The notes beneath the pieces are model-generated. The model saw only the letters and a list, made by a program, of their open reading frames with translations. It was not told the DNA's origin and searched no databases. Shown piece after piece: positions 23,330 through 35,600 of a stretch of 64,000 nt of DNA. Position numbers and translations under genes: made by a program. How positions within the stretch are numbered: position 1 is the stretch's first letter; each line of letters begins with the position of its first letter. The stretch lies in assembly GCA_015501075.1 (NCBI GenBank), contig JADNYJ010000136.1, positions 46,500 to 110,499 on the forward strand, given 5' to 3'. The DNA comes from Gymnopilus junonius. Lineage: Eukaryota > Basidiomycota > Agaricomycetes > Agaricales > Galerinaceae.

Positions 23330-26300
23330 ATGTCCTTCTACACCGGCTCCTCCTACCAGCTCAATCTTCCCCGCACCCCAGACGCCTTCACCAACGTCGT
23401 CAGCATGAACTCGGTCAATGGCCGTGCCTCTGACCTCTTGCATGGCTTCAAGGGTTGGCGGTCATCGAGTTCAACAACCCAGAAGGGTGTCGAGGCGCCA
23501 TTGACGCCACCCATGTCCACCAGCTTTCAGGCTCGGACCACCACCGGGAATCCTTACCCTACATTTCATCAACAGCACCCCTCAAGCTCAGCGAGCATTT
23601 CATCCCGGCCGAGTACCAGCTCAGGCACAAGTATGACGCTTCCGCCGATCGCTCACCTTGAGCGACATTTGTCGCATTTACCACCTCGTAAGCTCCTTTG
23701 ACGCGTCTTCAAATTGCTGTACCTTACGAAAATGTTTTTCATTTGTAGTAACGCCACCAGAGGATATCCCTTCTGCCCAGTCGTCGCGTCTTGCACCACT
23801 TCCTCAGATCCTTCCTGTACCATTGCCCAGGATTTCGGCGGTTTCGGACGACTATTATTCGACCTCGAGTTCGAAACCTATGATTGTGATACCAGCATCA
23901 CAATCACAACATTCTGAGGTACAGCAACCACCGCCTCTGGCCGTCGTAGTGCCTCCCCCGCAGTCAGAATCCCAAGTTCAAGCACAGCCTGCTGTGCAAC
24001 AGGGGACGCAAGATTCAACTACGTCATACGTTGTGGACTGGCTTGATTTTACGCGGACGCGCTCTGCGCATTTTATTGCGGAAAAGACTTGCGAAATGAT
24101 TTGCTATCTATGGTTTGCGGCGCCTCCACCGTTGTCCAAGTCGAGTTCGGCGACTTCTTCACCAACAGGTTCTCCTTCTACATCACCTTCAATGACCTGT
24201 TCACTACCTACTCCTCCCTCTTCATCCCCATCATCTACTGCTCCTCCGTCCACCCTACAACTCGTAGCCACTCCGCCTTTTGTTCAGTTCATGCAAAAGT
24301 TGTTGGAGACGACTCAGGTGTCGCAAAGCGTAATTGTATTGTCGTTACACTACATTTACAAGCTCAAGGAGAAAAACAGATGGACGCCTGCTCAACCTGG
24401 GAGCGAGTTCAGGATTGCCGTAGCCGGGCTTATGATGGGAACAAATTTTTGGACGAGTATGTTTCTTTTTATTCTCCTTTTTTCTGCGCAAAATTTTCTG
24501 ACGCGTTTTCTTCAAATTTTTAGCAACACCTACACCAACAAAACTTGGTCTGAAGTATCTGGTATCGAGCTGGACGAGATCAACCGCATGGAGCGCGAAT
24601 TCCTTCTCGGAGTTGACTTCAACCTCTATGTCGACAAAGTCACGTACGAATCGTGGCTCAACTTGCTCAAAGGGCTGGTCCTGGCGAAGGAAAGAGATTG
24701 TAGGAAATGGGCAGGCGGGAGAGGGAGTAGGGAGAAGAGGAAAAGGGTCACGGCGCCTACGACGCCCTCTGTCCATAGTCACCCCAATGGGCATACTTCA
24801 CACCACGTACATGCGCCCCAGGCTGCTGCTAGGACGTTTTCGATGAATGCTTCTGTGCCTCCTGCGGCTCAGGCTCCGGCCGTAGTCGCCTCTGCTACTG
24901 TGGCTCGCCCGACAGCCAAGGCTTACGCGTACAAGACCCATCATGGACATAGGGCGCGCTCGACGTCGCCTACGGTCCGCACTAGCAGTGTTCCCGCACC
25001 TACAACGCGCCATGCTGCTGTGTATGTGTCCTATGCCCCGTCTGGGTCTTCTACTGTTCCTGTATCGACGTATGTGCCTGCGTCTACCTACACGGCTCCT
25101 GCTGTCTCTACATCAAATGCATACGTATATGCGTCTTCTTCGACCTCAACGTCAACTGGAACCACTACGACGTCAACATATCAAGCACCCGCTGCCCCTC
25201 AACCATCTTACCCCTCTTACACCTATTTATCCACTTCATATCCCTCTGGCACCAACTCTGCCTTCTCCTCGCCCACACACCGTTCTTCCGCCCCTACAGG
25301 CGCAAAACGCACCGCGGAAGCTGCATTCTCGCCTACCTCCGCTACATTTACGCATTTACCCTCCAAGAGACCTGTGTCTATGCACGGCGGAATGGGTATT
25401 TCTCTTAGGATACCCGAGACTCAGATCGGCCCGAGCTCCGGTAGCAGTGCCAGCGGTGGTGCTAGCGCTAGTCCTTTGGACGGTCTTCAGAGCTTTGAGC
25501 GCATGTCGCTTAGCGGTGGTGCCTCTGGATCGGCGGCGCCTTCGCCTTCGCCTGTGCGGAACCTGAATCCGCCTAAGGAGCAGAAGGGTAGCACCAGCAG
25601 CTACTCGAACTCAAGGAGCTCAGTCGTGCCGCAGACTCTGTCGACCGCTTATGACTATTCTGTTAACGATGACAGGCGGGTCAGCCTCAGGTGGGTTTTC
25701 ATCATTATATGCGTTTAATAGTGGATGTATGCTGACACTTTATTTTTATTTTATAGCACCTGTACTTCTATGCGCTGGCGTGTTCGCCTGTCAAGCAGGA
25801 TTATGAATCTCCTAATAACGATGGGACCGACCAGCAGAGGCGGTTTGAGCAGGACGTTGACCAGACGATGTCGCCTACCGAGATGGCTGCTGAGCGCCGC
25901 ACCAGCCGCGCGCAGCAACAGGAAGAGGACAGGTACACGCATGGACACGGACAGCAGAGGAAGGCCGGCTGAGGTATCACCAGCCCGTGCTGCCTCCTTC
26001 CAGTATGTCGTATGCACACGCGGATCTGAATGCGGGTGCGGTGACGAATGAACGCATGTATGCACCTGTTTCTGCTGCTCCTGCGCCAGAGTATTCACTA
26101 CGAAGGGGTACGAAAACCACGAGCATCCTAGGAGTGGACGCTGCCTAACTTCAGAGATGATGTCTGGGCGAGGCCGCCTGCTCCTCCTAATTCTAGTTCC
26201 TCTTATGGGTATCATCATACCCAGCCTCAACCATCGGAGGATGATGATATGAGCGGTGGTCATGCCGCTTATGAGTCGCCTTTGGCTCATCGCTCGACGA

Positions 26301-26849
26301 TCTCGGCTCTGCCTACACATTCTTCAAACTCGTCCGTCTCGTCGACTACTACTATAACTCCTGGGTCACCTTCCTCTTTCCGCAAGGCCGCCTGTGCCTT
26401 CCGCTCCATTCGCTAATGCCGGCCCGCCGGGTGTTAATATGCAGTTTTATGAAAGCAATGGAACGCCGTATGCCCATTATGCGCCGAGTTACGCTGGGTA
26501 TCATCCTCATCACCAGCAGCAGCAAACTCAGTATACATCGTATGCCCCCTCGTCAACGACCACGACCTCTTACGCCCAAGCACCGGTCTACGCCACCGGG
26601 TACTCGCCACCTTCCTCTACTCAAGCTGGATATACGACGACCTCATCGACAGCCACGCCGTCTTCGGCGTACACGTACGAGTACACTTCGCAGTCGCAGT
26701 ACTCCTCGCCCGTCACACACATGCAGGGCCAGGGTTATTCCCCTCAAGGTCACGGGTACCATCGCGGGGGATACGCATCAGTGTATTCCTCTCCGCAGAG
26801 GGGTATGGGTACGCGACGAGACGGGCGGCGTAGTGGCTTTCTGCGATGA
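23330..26849 (+). CDS. Pho80/Pcl-type cyclin with long low-complexity tail
   Basis: Predicted partner of a Pho85/CDK5-like kinase. Exon 1 is 23330-23687 (MSFYTGSSYQLNLPRTPDAF), exon 2 is 23749-24456 and exon 3 starts at 24524. The cyclin fold is spread over YVVDWLDFTRTRSAHFIAEK, FVQFMQKLLETTQVSQSVIV, SLHYIYKLKEKNRWTP and the hallmark KFLDDNTYTNKTWSEVSGIE, followed by NRMEREFLLGVDFNLYV. A Ser/Pro/Thr-rich insert of about 50 residues interrupts the box after YLWFA. After residue ~400 the protein is Ser/Thr/Pro/Ala/Tyr-rich to the stop at 26847-26849. The reading frame breaks at 24437-24439 (a GGG run just before KFLDD), near 25670, near 25965, near 26150 and near 26385. A further intron lies at about 25692-25756. 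The cyclin call is firm; the tail model is approximate. Confidence 0.8.
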
Positions 26850-29800
26850 CTTTTTTGTGAACAGTTTCCTCGCTTTGTCTGTTTCTTTTATCTTTATTGT
26901 AACTTTCGACCCCCCTTTTATTTGATGTCTGCTGCATTTTTTTTGCGTTCTCGTCCTCTCGTCCTGCTCACTTGTTCCTGCATCATACATATTTTTCATC
27001 ATTGCCTGCTCCCCATTGCCCTTACCCTTCTCTTCTCAAGTTGATAATGCCTGACGACATGTTTATGATTTTCATTCCCTGCCACGCTATTCAGGCAGAC
27101 CCCTCTCTCCTCCAATTATTTATTCTCATTTTATGTGCATTTTTTCCATGTTCATTGTCATTGTCATCTACCATTCTTATTCCCCGCGATACATCATATT
27201 CATCAGTCCGCCGCACATCCTATTGACACGCAGGCTCCATTTCTCATGCACATTTCTTTTTATTCCATTCATAAACTCTCCATGCATTTCATTACACACA
27301 CGTCTCTCTGCATTCAAGTTCTGTTACGATTACAATTACAATCTTGCACTTGCATTTTTAGTCACTAGTCAAATCCTCTCATTCAAGACGCGCATTAGAT
27401 TCATTCCAATCACTTTTTCGGGCAATTATAATGACGTTGCATTCTTTTCGTCCCATCTCTTTGTTGTTGAAATGATTCACCGTACAGTAATATACCAGTA
27501 GAGTAATGATGTAAAGCATAATAGACTTTTTTCCGAAGGAATGGAAGCCTGTAAGAATGGTGAGGACACTTTGGCACCTGGCAGTGGCAGCGGAATGGAC
27601 GGTGCAAGTGTAGGCACGTGATCTTTAATTAGGCGCGTTTCGCGACGCGCCGCGGCTGAACTAAATACTTCATTGTTGTTTGCTTTCCAACTTAAACGTA
27701 GCTCAATCTTCTAAAGCATTGAGAACACTGTTTTGGGAACTCGTGTAGAAGCTATCTACTTCCGAATTGGGTGTTTATGATTCATTGCGCCATTGGCTTG
27801 AGTGTAAATAATTGTGTAATAGAAAACGTACTTGTTCGTACCGCGAAAGGGTATCCAATGCCATAGCATAAGAAATCATGCTCAGAATTTAACGATGGAT
27901 AGTGCGCTTCGTGGCCTCATGACGTCGGTAGAAGTCCAGGACGGGGCTTCGCCTTCTCTTCTTACTTACGCGGCAACCCCAATAATACTGCTTTTGGTTG
28001 GCGGTGATCAAATGGCGACTCTTTCATGCTCAAAGATATGCATAATGATACAACGCGGGAGTAACTACGGAACTGGTGTTGGCAATGGGCCGTTCGCTCA
28101 AGAGGGCCTTCCTGTTAACGTTGTTGCCATTTGAGTGCTGATGAGATTAGATTGCAATCAATCAAACCCGCGCTATATAAGATCCTAAAGCGTAAGCGTA
28201 TATCTGCATATGCTAGAGTTGGGGTACTTACTAGATGCTCTGCACCGATACGGTTATGCCAGTGGCTAGAGCATCGTTATTCCGAAGTCATCTTGGGCGG
28301 CAAGATCAGGCGATTAAGGGAGATTTGAAGACGCCAAAAGGAAACACAGCAACCGCCGCTGCTAACAGAGGATAGAAAGGTATAGCCCCTCAAAAGGAGC
28401 CGCAGTCTCGATTGAATTTTGTAGCTTTTATCTTTGATCCACCCTGTGGAGACTAGACAAAGATGGCTATTATTTTGCAGACGTTTGACCGCTCTCGCCA
28501 TATGAGGAGTTGGAGATTGGTTGCTAAGTATTGGGCTGAATTATGTATTGCGGCAAGCGGTTCTGAGCAGCGCGGGTACAGGTCTCGCGAACACGGACAG
28601 AGGAAAAGAAGAAAGGAGCATTTTGTAATAGTGGACGATTGAGCAAACGGGGGCTTGAGGAAAGTGCACCAATTTCAAAACCTGAAAACGCAGGCAATAC
28701 ACGGGCATAAGCCTCTCCCTGAAGGTGCCCAGCCTTCAGCTGTGACAACCGTGCGTACCTAGTCTGCACAAATGCCCCTTGAGTTGAATAAAACAGTTTT
28801 AAAAATTTATCGGATCACTGAAGGTCCACAGTGACACAGTTGATTATTTCTTTTTCCATTGCGGAATTGCGGATAGTGTTTCCGGAGCAGACGTGTAATG
28901 GGCATATTACCAAACACCGACAAGAACATTGGAAATTGTGAAGGAAATTGGATCAGGACGCGGATGCGGGAGGAAAGGACCTTTTAGTAAAATTGGCAAG
29001 GCACATACTTCCAAGGTCCTGTGGCCAGCCTCGACGATATGGTATGTGGCGTTAGTACTCTAAGCAGTAAGGTCTTGGGCCTTAAGCTCCAAATTCTGTG
29101 AGCTTAATTCCCGATAACCAAGAGGATTTGGAATGGTAATATATACCTATTCACATCCGATTGCCGAGTACAGGATGAAAGGTAAGTATTCCGTGATGGG
29201 CGTACCTTGCACTCAAAGGTCATTAACATTTTTGCGTTTGTACCGTTGTGGCATGCGAGCCTCGTTTGGTATATATTTTATAATGTCACACTAGATGTGC
29301 CCTATAACGCAATCACGGCACCGATGCAATAAACATTGGCAACAACACATGATGATTATGAAAAAGGTCGGGTGCCGACAAAAAGAGAAAGGAAAAAGTT
29401 CTCTGTTATCGAGCCCTGACCATCGAGTATACGTTAGTCATCCGGAATTTAGCTTTTCTATAGACTGTATGCTCGTAGACCGGGTTTTCATGAAACCATT
29501 TGAATTTTTCTGCTCTCATTTTTGTTGGAGTCAAGCGCGCTTAGTCGGTAATGATTCCTATATGCGGAAAGCGCAGCATAATTGAGCCAAGTCGCCTGTG
29601 ATTCGGCTCTAGAGAGCTGCTGTGGTTCACGCGTGGTTGGTAACCCAAAGCGATCCGAATCTCCTTCCGTTGCCCTGTCCGGCAAATTTTGCCACGCGCC
29701 ACATTTCCACTCCGAACTTGAGTGCCTCAGCCTCAGCTGCCTCCGGGCCATGTGACCGCCCTCCCCGAACGGAGTGGAGAAAAGCCATCAAGCCAGCGTT

Positions 29801-31749
29801 TTATTGGCGTTTTGCCATGAGGTAACACAACTGCGTTGGACCCTGTTTACATTTGATCATCATTGATAGGCTGGACTGAGTCAAAACGCCTTTAAGCCCC
29901 ACTCGCGATTTGCAGGGTGCGGTGTTGGACAGTGGCTGTAAGCCTGTAAGAGGAGGCGTGCAGGGTGCATCCCGGGGCACCTTGATCATGACATGTCGCC
30001 TTGTATGGAATTCCAAGGAAAAGCGTTGCATTCGGTGCCCGGAGATGGCAGTATTTTGTGGCGGCCACGCCTGAAGAGCGCAGTACAGAGAATCCCTGTC
30101 TATAAGACATAAGTACTATCTGATTGATCCTAGGCAGGCAAGGTTTGTTACTCCAGTAATTTGTCGATGGTAAATTGAAGGCACCGTGGGGTTCAACAAA
30201 CAGATTGGAATCACTCAGGACTTGACCATATCATGATCCTGCTGTACTTGGAAGTCAATGTTTATACTTAGTGGGCGCCTTGTAATTGAATTCTGGAAAG
30301 TTATCTTTCTGAGCAAGACCGAGTTGGTGTCGCCGACCCTGACACAGGGTGATTCTGATGATTGCAACAACTTCCTGGTATTGAAAATGTTGACCACAGC
30401 CCCAGTGAGTGAGAACTTGCGAGATCGTTATTTTGAAGGATTCCGTTCAAGTGACAGCAGGAAACGTTACACAGCCGCTATACAGACAAGATTGGTTTGA
30501 ATTTGACACACTGCCTGCTGAACGGACCGCTATGATGGGATGCATATTCCAAGCTAGGTTTTCAATTCGTCTATAACGTTAGACCGACAACACAGTAATA
30601 CTCATAAGGCATTCTCTGGGCGCTGTGGGGCAATGATATCTCCCATACATCGGCAGTGTGAGTATCCACTCAGAAGCCCCAAGCTGGTCTTGTTGCAACT
30701 GCCGGCATGCTATGGTGTTGTTAGAGTCAAGTTACTGGCCCGAAGTATGAATGCAATGTTGGTTTGGCAGCGGCGACAAATGAAAGGCTCGAGAAGGTGA
30801 GCTGGGAACCTGAGGTACACCTTTGGTGCGAAACGTGTCAGATACACAAGGCTGGTGACCGTTCCGGAGGCCGACGAGCGGAAGAATTTCAGGCTAGGAC
30901 TAGTTTGTCCGCGGTAAGCACTCTGTCTCCTCCAATTTATCATCTGACAATAATATCGCGCCCGAATACCGAGGCGCGATGGGAACTGTACTGACGAAAA
31001 TCATTTACTCGGAGAGGACACGGATCGATGGGGCGAGGGAAATAACTTACTAACCGTTTTTCAGCCAAGTTTCCGCACAGAGGTCCAATCGGGCTTGTGA
31101 CGCTGGGAAACTAATATTTTAAGTTTGCGCAGCATCAGGGAATGAACCAAGTTCAATGCGCCGAGAACTACCCTGCTGAAAGCGTAGAAGAGGTCAAAGT
31201 AAAGCACCCTAGATCATGCAATGCTGCCACCGTGACGAAATGTCAACCTTCATTGACTGGCATCGTATATCCATAACCACTGGCCATTAGGTAACGAATG
31301 GCCCTGTGTGCTAAAATTTAACAATCATCTTTCGGAAAGTGAAGAGCCGCGAGATAGCCATTTTCTCCTCTTCAAGGGCCATGATCACATTAAAGAGAGG
31401 TAGATCAGAAGACTTCTGATCCGGCAGCTGAGTGCCCCTGCCCGAAGATCCTATGGGATTCGGTGAGATCCTGAGTCGTTATTAATCAAGCAAACAGTGG
31501 CCAGTGGCACGAAAAGAGAGAAGACGTCACACAGCCCAAACGCGATAAGACAGACATCGTGCTTCTGAACCGTGTTTGTTGCTGTGGTCAAGACGAAAAA
31601 AGAAAGTTTCTCAGCGCATGGACACGTCAGAAAATACCGCTGAAAGGGAGGAAGAAAGACTCCGCCCACTAATATCACGATGCTGAGTCACGTCTCACGC
31701 ATAAAACAAGATTCATGAACAGTGGGATACCCGTACTAGGAAGTACAAT
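26850..31749. other. Gene-poor stretch downstream of the cyclin
   Basis: 26850-27500 is T/C-rich cyclin 3' flank. Beyond it only short frames occur (27832-28134, 29295-29585, 29488-29751 and 30258-30500); none is recognisable and no splice chains could be built. A C/G-richer patch lies at about 29590-29790. No terminal repeats were recognised. Confidence 0.45.
27615..27651. promoter_or_regulatory. CACGTG plus GC-rich palindrome
   Basis: CACGTG at 27615-27620 is followed by a palindrome: GGCGCG at 27632-27637, the spacer TTTCGCGA, then CGCGCC at 27646-27651. The spacer itself contains the palindrome TCGCGA, and TTTCGCG resembles E2F/MBF-type sites. No adjacent gene start is visible. Confidence 0.35.
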
Positions 31750-32170
31750 CTAACCCAGAATGTTTTCGGAGATCGTCTCAGCCCGTTCACGGGCTCGTTC
31801 CTCTCGAAGCTTCCGCATCGCAGAGTCTCGAAAAGCCTGCATTAAATGGATTGTGTTCATCAACGGAAGTTGGCGAAAGTCAGGTAATGCGGGTAGCACA
31901 TGAGGCACATACCTGAGTGAATAGAACCCCAGAAAGGATACCGCTTACTAGAAAAAAGGTGGAAAAAAGGTGAAAAAAAGGTTTGAAATTCAAAGACAGA
32001 ACAAAACTGATACTAACAAACACCACATATTAATGTCTTATTTCCCTTAAGCCCGAAGAGATGTTGCCCAATGACAGCTATTGAGGAGGAAGAACGGGTG
32101 TTTCAATGTCTATGTCAAACGGATCAGGATGGTTACTCGCCTGATGCCAACCCGCATGTAAGTCCTGCAT
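31750..32170 (-). CDS. Small putative single-pass membrane protein
   Basis: A three-exon reading on the minus strand. The ATG at 32170 opens MQDLHAGWHQASNHPDPFDI. The next exonic block is AVIGQHLFGLKGNKTLIC. An intron then leads to VSGILSGVLFTQ. A second intron with GTATGT donor and GCAG acceptor leads to AFRDSAMRKLREERARERAE, ending ILG and TAG at 31750-31752. The middle is one hydrophobic helix and the C-terminus is a charged helix, like small mitochondrial or ER anchors. A one-base break is needed between PVLPP and SIAVIGQ, near 32095. I do not recognise the family. It lies divergent to SPO22, sharing about 440 bp. Confidence 0.4.
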
Positions 32171-32464
32171 AGATGCCTTCCTTTCTAGATTCCTACGTCA
32201 TGAAAAAACATCCCGTTGGGCATATGTCGATGAAATACGCAGTATTGTCGTTTACCTACCACCTTGACAACCTCAGCCTCGACAGGAGGGATTCTGCCTT
32301 CATCAGGTCCGAGAGATCCGGCCATATTAAAGTGCTCAGTATATTATTGGCTTTGGCCAGAAAAGGTCGAGATTTCTTGAGCCGGTCAGAGTTGGTTGAA
32401 GGAGAAAAAGCGAAAGCACAACTCACCGGGACAGGAAGCGGAATGATAGCAGCCGAAACAGACA

Positions 32465-32513
32465 ATCACGTGCGCGCTGTCGCGTACGGTCACAGTGACA
32501 CCGTGCAACGCGT
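32465..32513. promoter_or_regulatory. Shared SPO22 / small-gene promoter motifs
   Basis: ATCACGTG at 32465-32472 and ACGCGT at 32508-32513 lie in the divergent intergenic region, the latter about 97 bp upstream of the SPO22 ATG. They match the yeast Cbf1-type E-box and MluI cell-cycle box. A role in meiotic or S-phase timing is inferred only. Confidence 0.4.
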
Positions 32514-32609
32514 CACTGATTACTTGCCGTTCTCCTCCAAATTCATACCTTGCTTCAGCTCGTCTTCAGTACAAGAATAGGCGCGGTTTTGATTCTCTGA
32601 TTGTCTAAT

Positions 32610-35600
32610 ATGTCTTCTAGTAAGAAGAAAACCGGGAGCACTCGACTTCAAGAACTCCATTCATCGATCTTGGGTGCATTACACCAACCTGACGTTTTTT
32701 CTGAAACTTTTTGGGCTAAGCTGTCTTTACAGAACATCTTTCAACGGTCAAGCCACTGCTCGACGACCCAAAGAACTCTCAGTGGCCTTCTGTGGCTGAA
32801 AAACTCACCCAAATCGCTTCCCTTGCAGAATCATTCACAGAACAGCGCCCGAAGTCAAGCAGGAGTACATGGAGCCATCTCGCAGATTCCCTTGATCAAG
32901 AAGGTCAATCTTCCTCAAAAAACTGACACATTTATTCTTACCTAATTCGTAAAAGGTGTCAGTCTATGGAACATATCGGGTTTGATTAACAAAGCATCGG
33001 AAAAAGAAGGACAACAGCACGTTGCTTCACGTTGGTCTTGCGCTTATTCCAAATTTCGAGACTAATTTAATGCTTATCGATCCAGTTCGACTTGCTGCGT
33101 TTCGTTTGGTCGAAGCTGGCCTGGAGACTAACCCGGGGGTTGAAAGTTTGTATTGGTCTCAAATCGTTCTTGCTTACCCTAACCTTTGCTCTATTCAAAG
33201 CCCTTATCCATGTATTGCAAATAGCCAATAAAACTGCGATGGGCCTATCCGGTATGTGCTCACTCCGCGCCCGGTTAAAATGTGAATGCCGCCTCACTAC
33301 CTCCATTACCCTCGCAGAGATTGGAAACAATGTTCATGCGGTCAGTGTTCTGACAAGTGCTGCGAAGGTGATCATCTCTTCCCCTACACTTGCTATTCTC
33401 TAATTATTCGTTCCTAGATCGAAGAACAACTGCAAAACGCGAAAGATTCGGATGATTCAAACCGAAGGGCTATAGCGTGCGTTACGGTTATGTATCACTC
33501 CAGTAGAATGGAAGCGGTTCGTTTCTTCCTAAGTCGCACGCTGATCAAGGATTGATTGCTTTTTCAGGCATGGAAAGAGGGAAATGACAGTCTGGCTCAA
33601 TACATGTCACGGAAGATCATGGGCTAGTATTATTTTTTTTGTCATTCCTTGAGCAAGCCCATTAAATCATGTGCGGATAGCAGATGATAATCAGCACCTC
33701 AGCTTGCTCCCACCTCATGCTGTGAGTTGTTCGCTTGAAATAAGTCTCTTGTTTGCTGAAGTTTCCCTCAGCGTGAACTTCTTGCCTACAAGTTCCATCA
33801 AATTGGGAGATCGTTCTTGACCAGCGTTCGAGATGAATCCAAAGCTACAGGTGCTATACAATGGTTACAATGGGCATTTTCTATAGTAGATCAACTGGAA
33901 GAATCAGCTGCTCCTGGCATTTCGGGATTAAAAGTACGTCGATACAAGTTATTCCTTGGTTCCTAGAAGAGTGAATTTTTGGTAGGTGTCCATATTGAGG
34001 ACGATGGGTACGCTTCTTAGACACATCCGTGGTATTCTACGGTGTCAACGGGAGCATTTCGACCCTAGCCAGGGCGTATTTTCTCTCAGAGGCATACGAC
34101 CGTGCTGAGAGTGTTCTCGACGAACTTATCCCCACTCTCGACTCATCTCAAGATCATGTAAGCTTCTAAGTGCGCCCAAAATTTCTCCTGACGTCAACTT
34201 CATATAGGCAACTTCCGAATACCAAGAGCTTCGCTGGTTGAGGCTAGCTGTCTTGAAAAGAAGAAAGGCAGGTGACGCTGCTCTCTTAGATGGTTAGCGG
34301 TCTAACGCATTACGGCATCTTCTTGCTAATGAGTTAAATTTCAGCTTTCAAATCAATCGTCGACCATATGGAAATTTCGGAGGGTACCATCACAGAGTGC
34401 GGCTATGATTCCTTATTCATAGGTTTCCACTTAGACAGACCTGCCCTTGTTGCAGAATATTACAGGATCTCAGAGCATGGAATCAACATCAGTAAGTAAC
34501 AAACGCACCGAACTTAGGGAGCACGAGTTTAACTTAACTGGTGTCTGAATTCAGCTCTCTTGTCACAGCAGTTCATCAACACTGTCTGGAGCAAGCCCTG
34601 CAACGCCACACGACACCATCGGAACACGTTCATCGACTTCTTCTATGTTTGATCATCCATGCGTCTAAAGACGAGGACCACGTTCAGGCTATGAAGACTC
34701 TTGATGATGCTTTCAAAGGTAAGCAGCGCCCAATCATCGAATCTATTCTTATTTTTTTGAGTTATTTGCAGCCGTCTACGATGCGGAAGTGACACTTCCC
34801 AGTTTGGTTTGTACTGCATGTTTGACTGTTCGTCACCTCGTACTATTTTCACTGGGTTTATTTATGAATATTTATTTCCAAATTCATCTAGCTCATATGG
34901 CAGTATGGCGGCCGGCGTTACAATTCGAAGAAGTGGCTGGAAGCGGCGCAATGGTACACGGCCGGAAGCCACGGCGTCTTTAAGGCCAGCGGGCCATCGA
35001 CGTCCGCGAAATGTTTCCGGAAGGCTGCTCTCTGTCATATTGAGCAACGGGAATACGCACTGGCTTCCACTATCATCCGCCGCTGTTCGACTAACGAGGC
35101 CGCAACTCATTATATCATATTTCTCACTGCTATTCATCAAGGTTCGTGCCAATTCCCTCGTCCTGCGTGCTATTAATGATTTGACATTTCAGGCCTGGAA
35201 AATGAGGGTTTGTATTTTTTATTCTGGTTTGGTTATGATGCTTCATTGACGTGCCGGATGGTTAGCTATCCGGGCCATCCAAGATATGCTGAAAGCTCCG
35301 GACTTTGACCGCAAGATGTTGCTGTTAGCGACTCAGATTTCACACCAGTCGGAGATGAAAGGTGTTCTTCTCGCAGTGCTCGAGAGTCTTCTCAGGACCC
35401 TGAAAATCGGGTCGAATGGGGAGATTGTCGTTGAAGCTATGACCCTCATGCGATGCATTGTCAAACTTATCCTCAACCTCTTTGCCGAAACCGCAGCAAA
35501 CAAGTATTAATTTCATTTCTACCACCGCCGGAACTCCTAAGCTCACCACGCGTGGACTAGACCTGTCTTGATTGAGACCGTGGTAAACCAGTTCCGCACA

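Noticed and set aside
24943..25566. 207-codon Arg/Leu-rich frame in the cyclin tail
   Set aside because: Shadow of the Ser/Thr/Pro-rich reading; composition is typical of a frame-shifted low-complexity region.
25751..26320. 189-codon antisense frame
   Set aside because: Antisense shadow of the cyclin tail without any family likeness.
33022..33231. Apparent frame shift in SPO22 near SKFRD/NFETN
   Set aside because: A 56-nt GT-AG intron (gttggt...cag) with branch-like ctaat joins VAS to LRLAAFRL in phase, so no lesion is needed.
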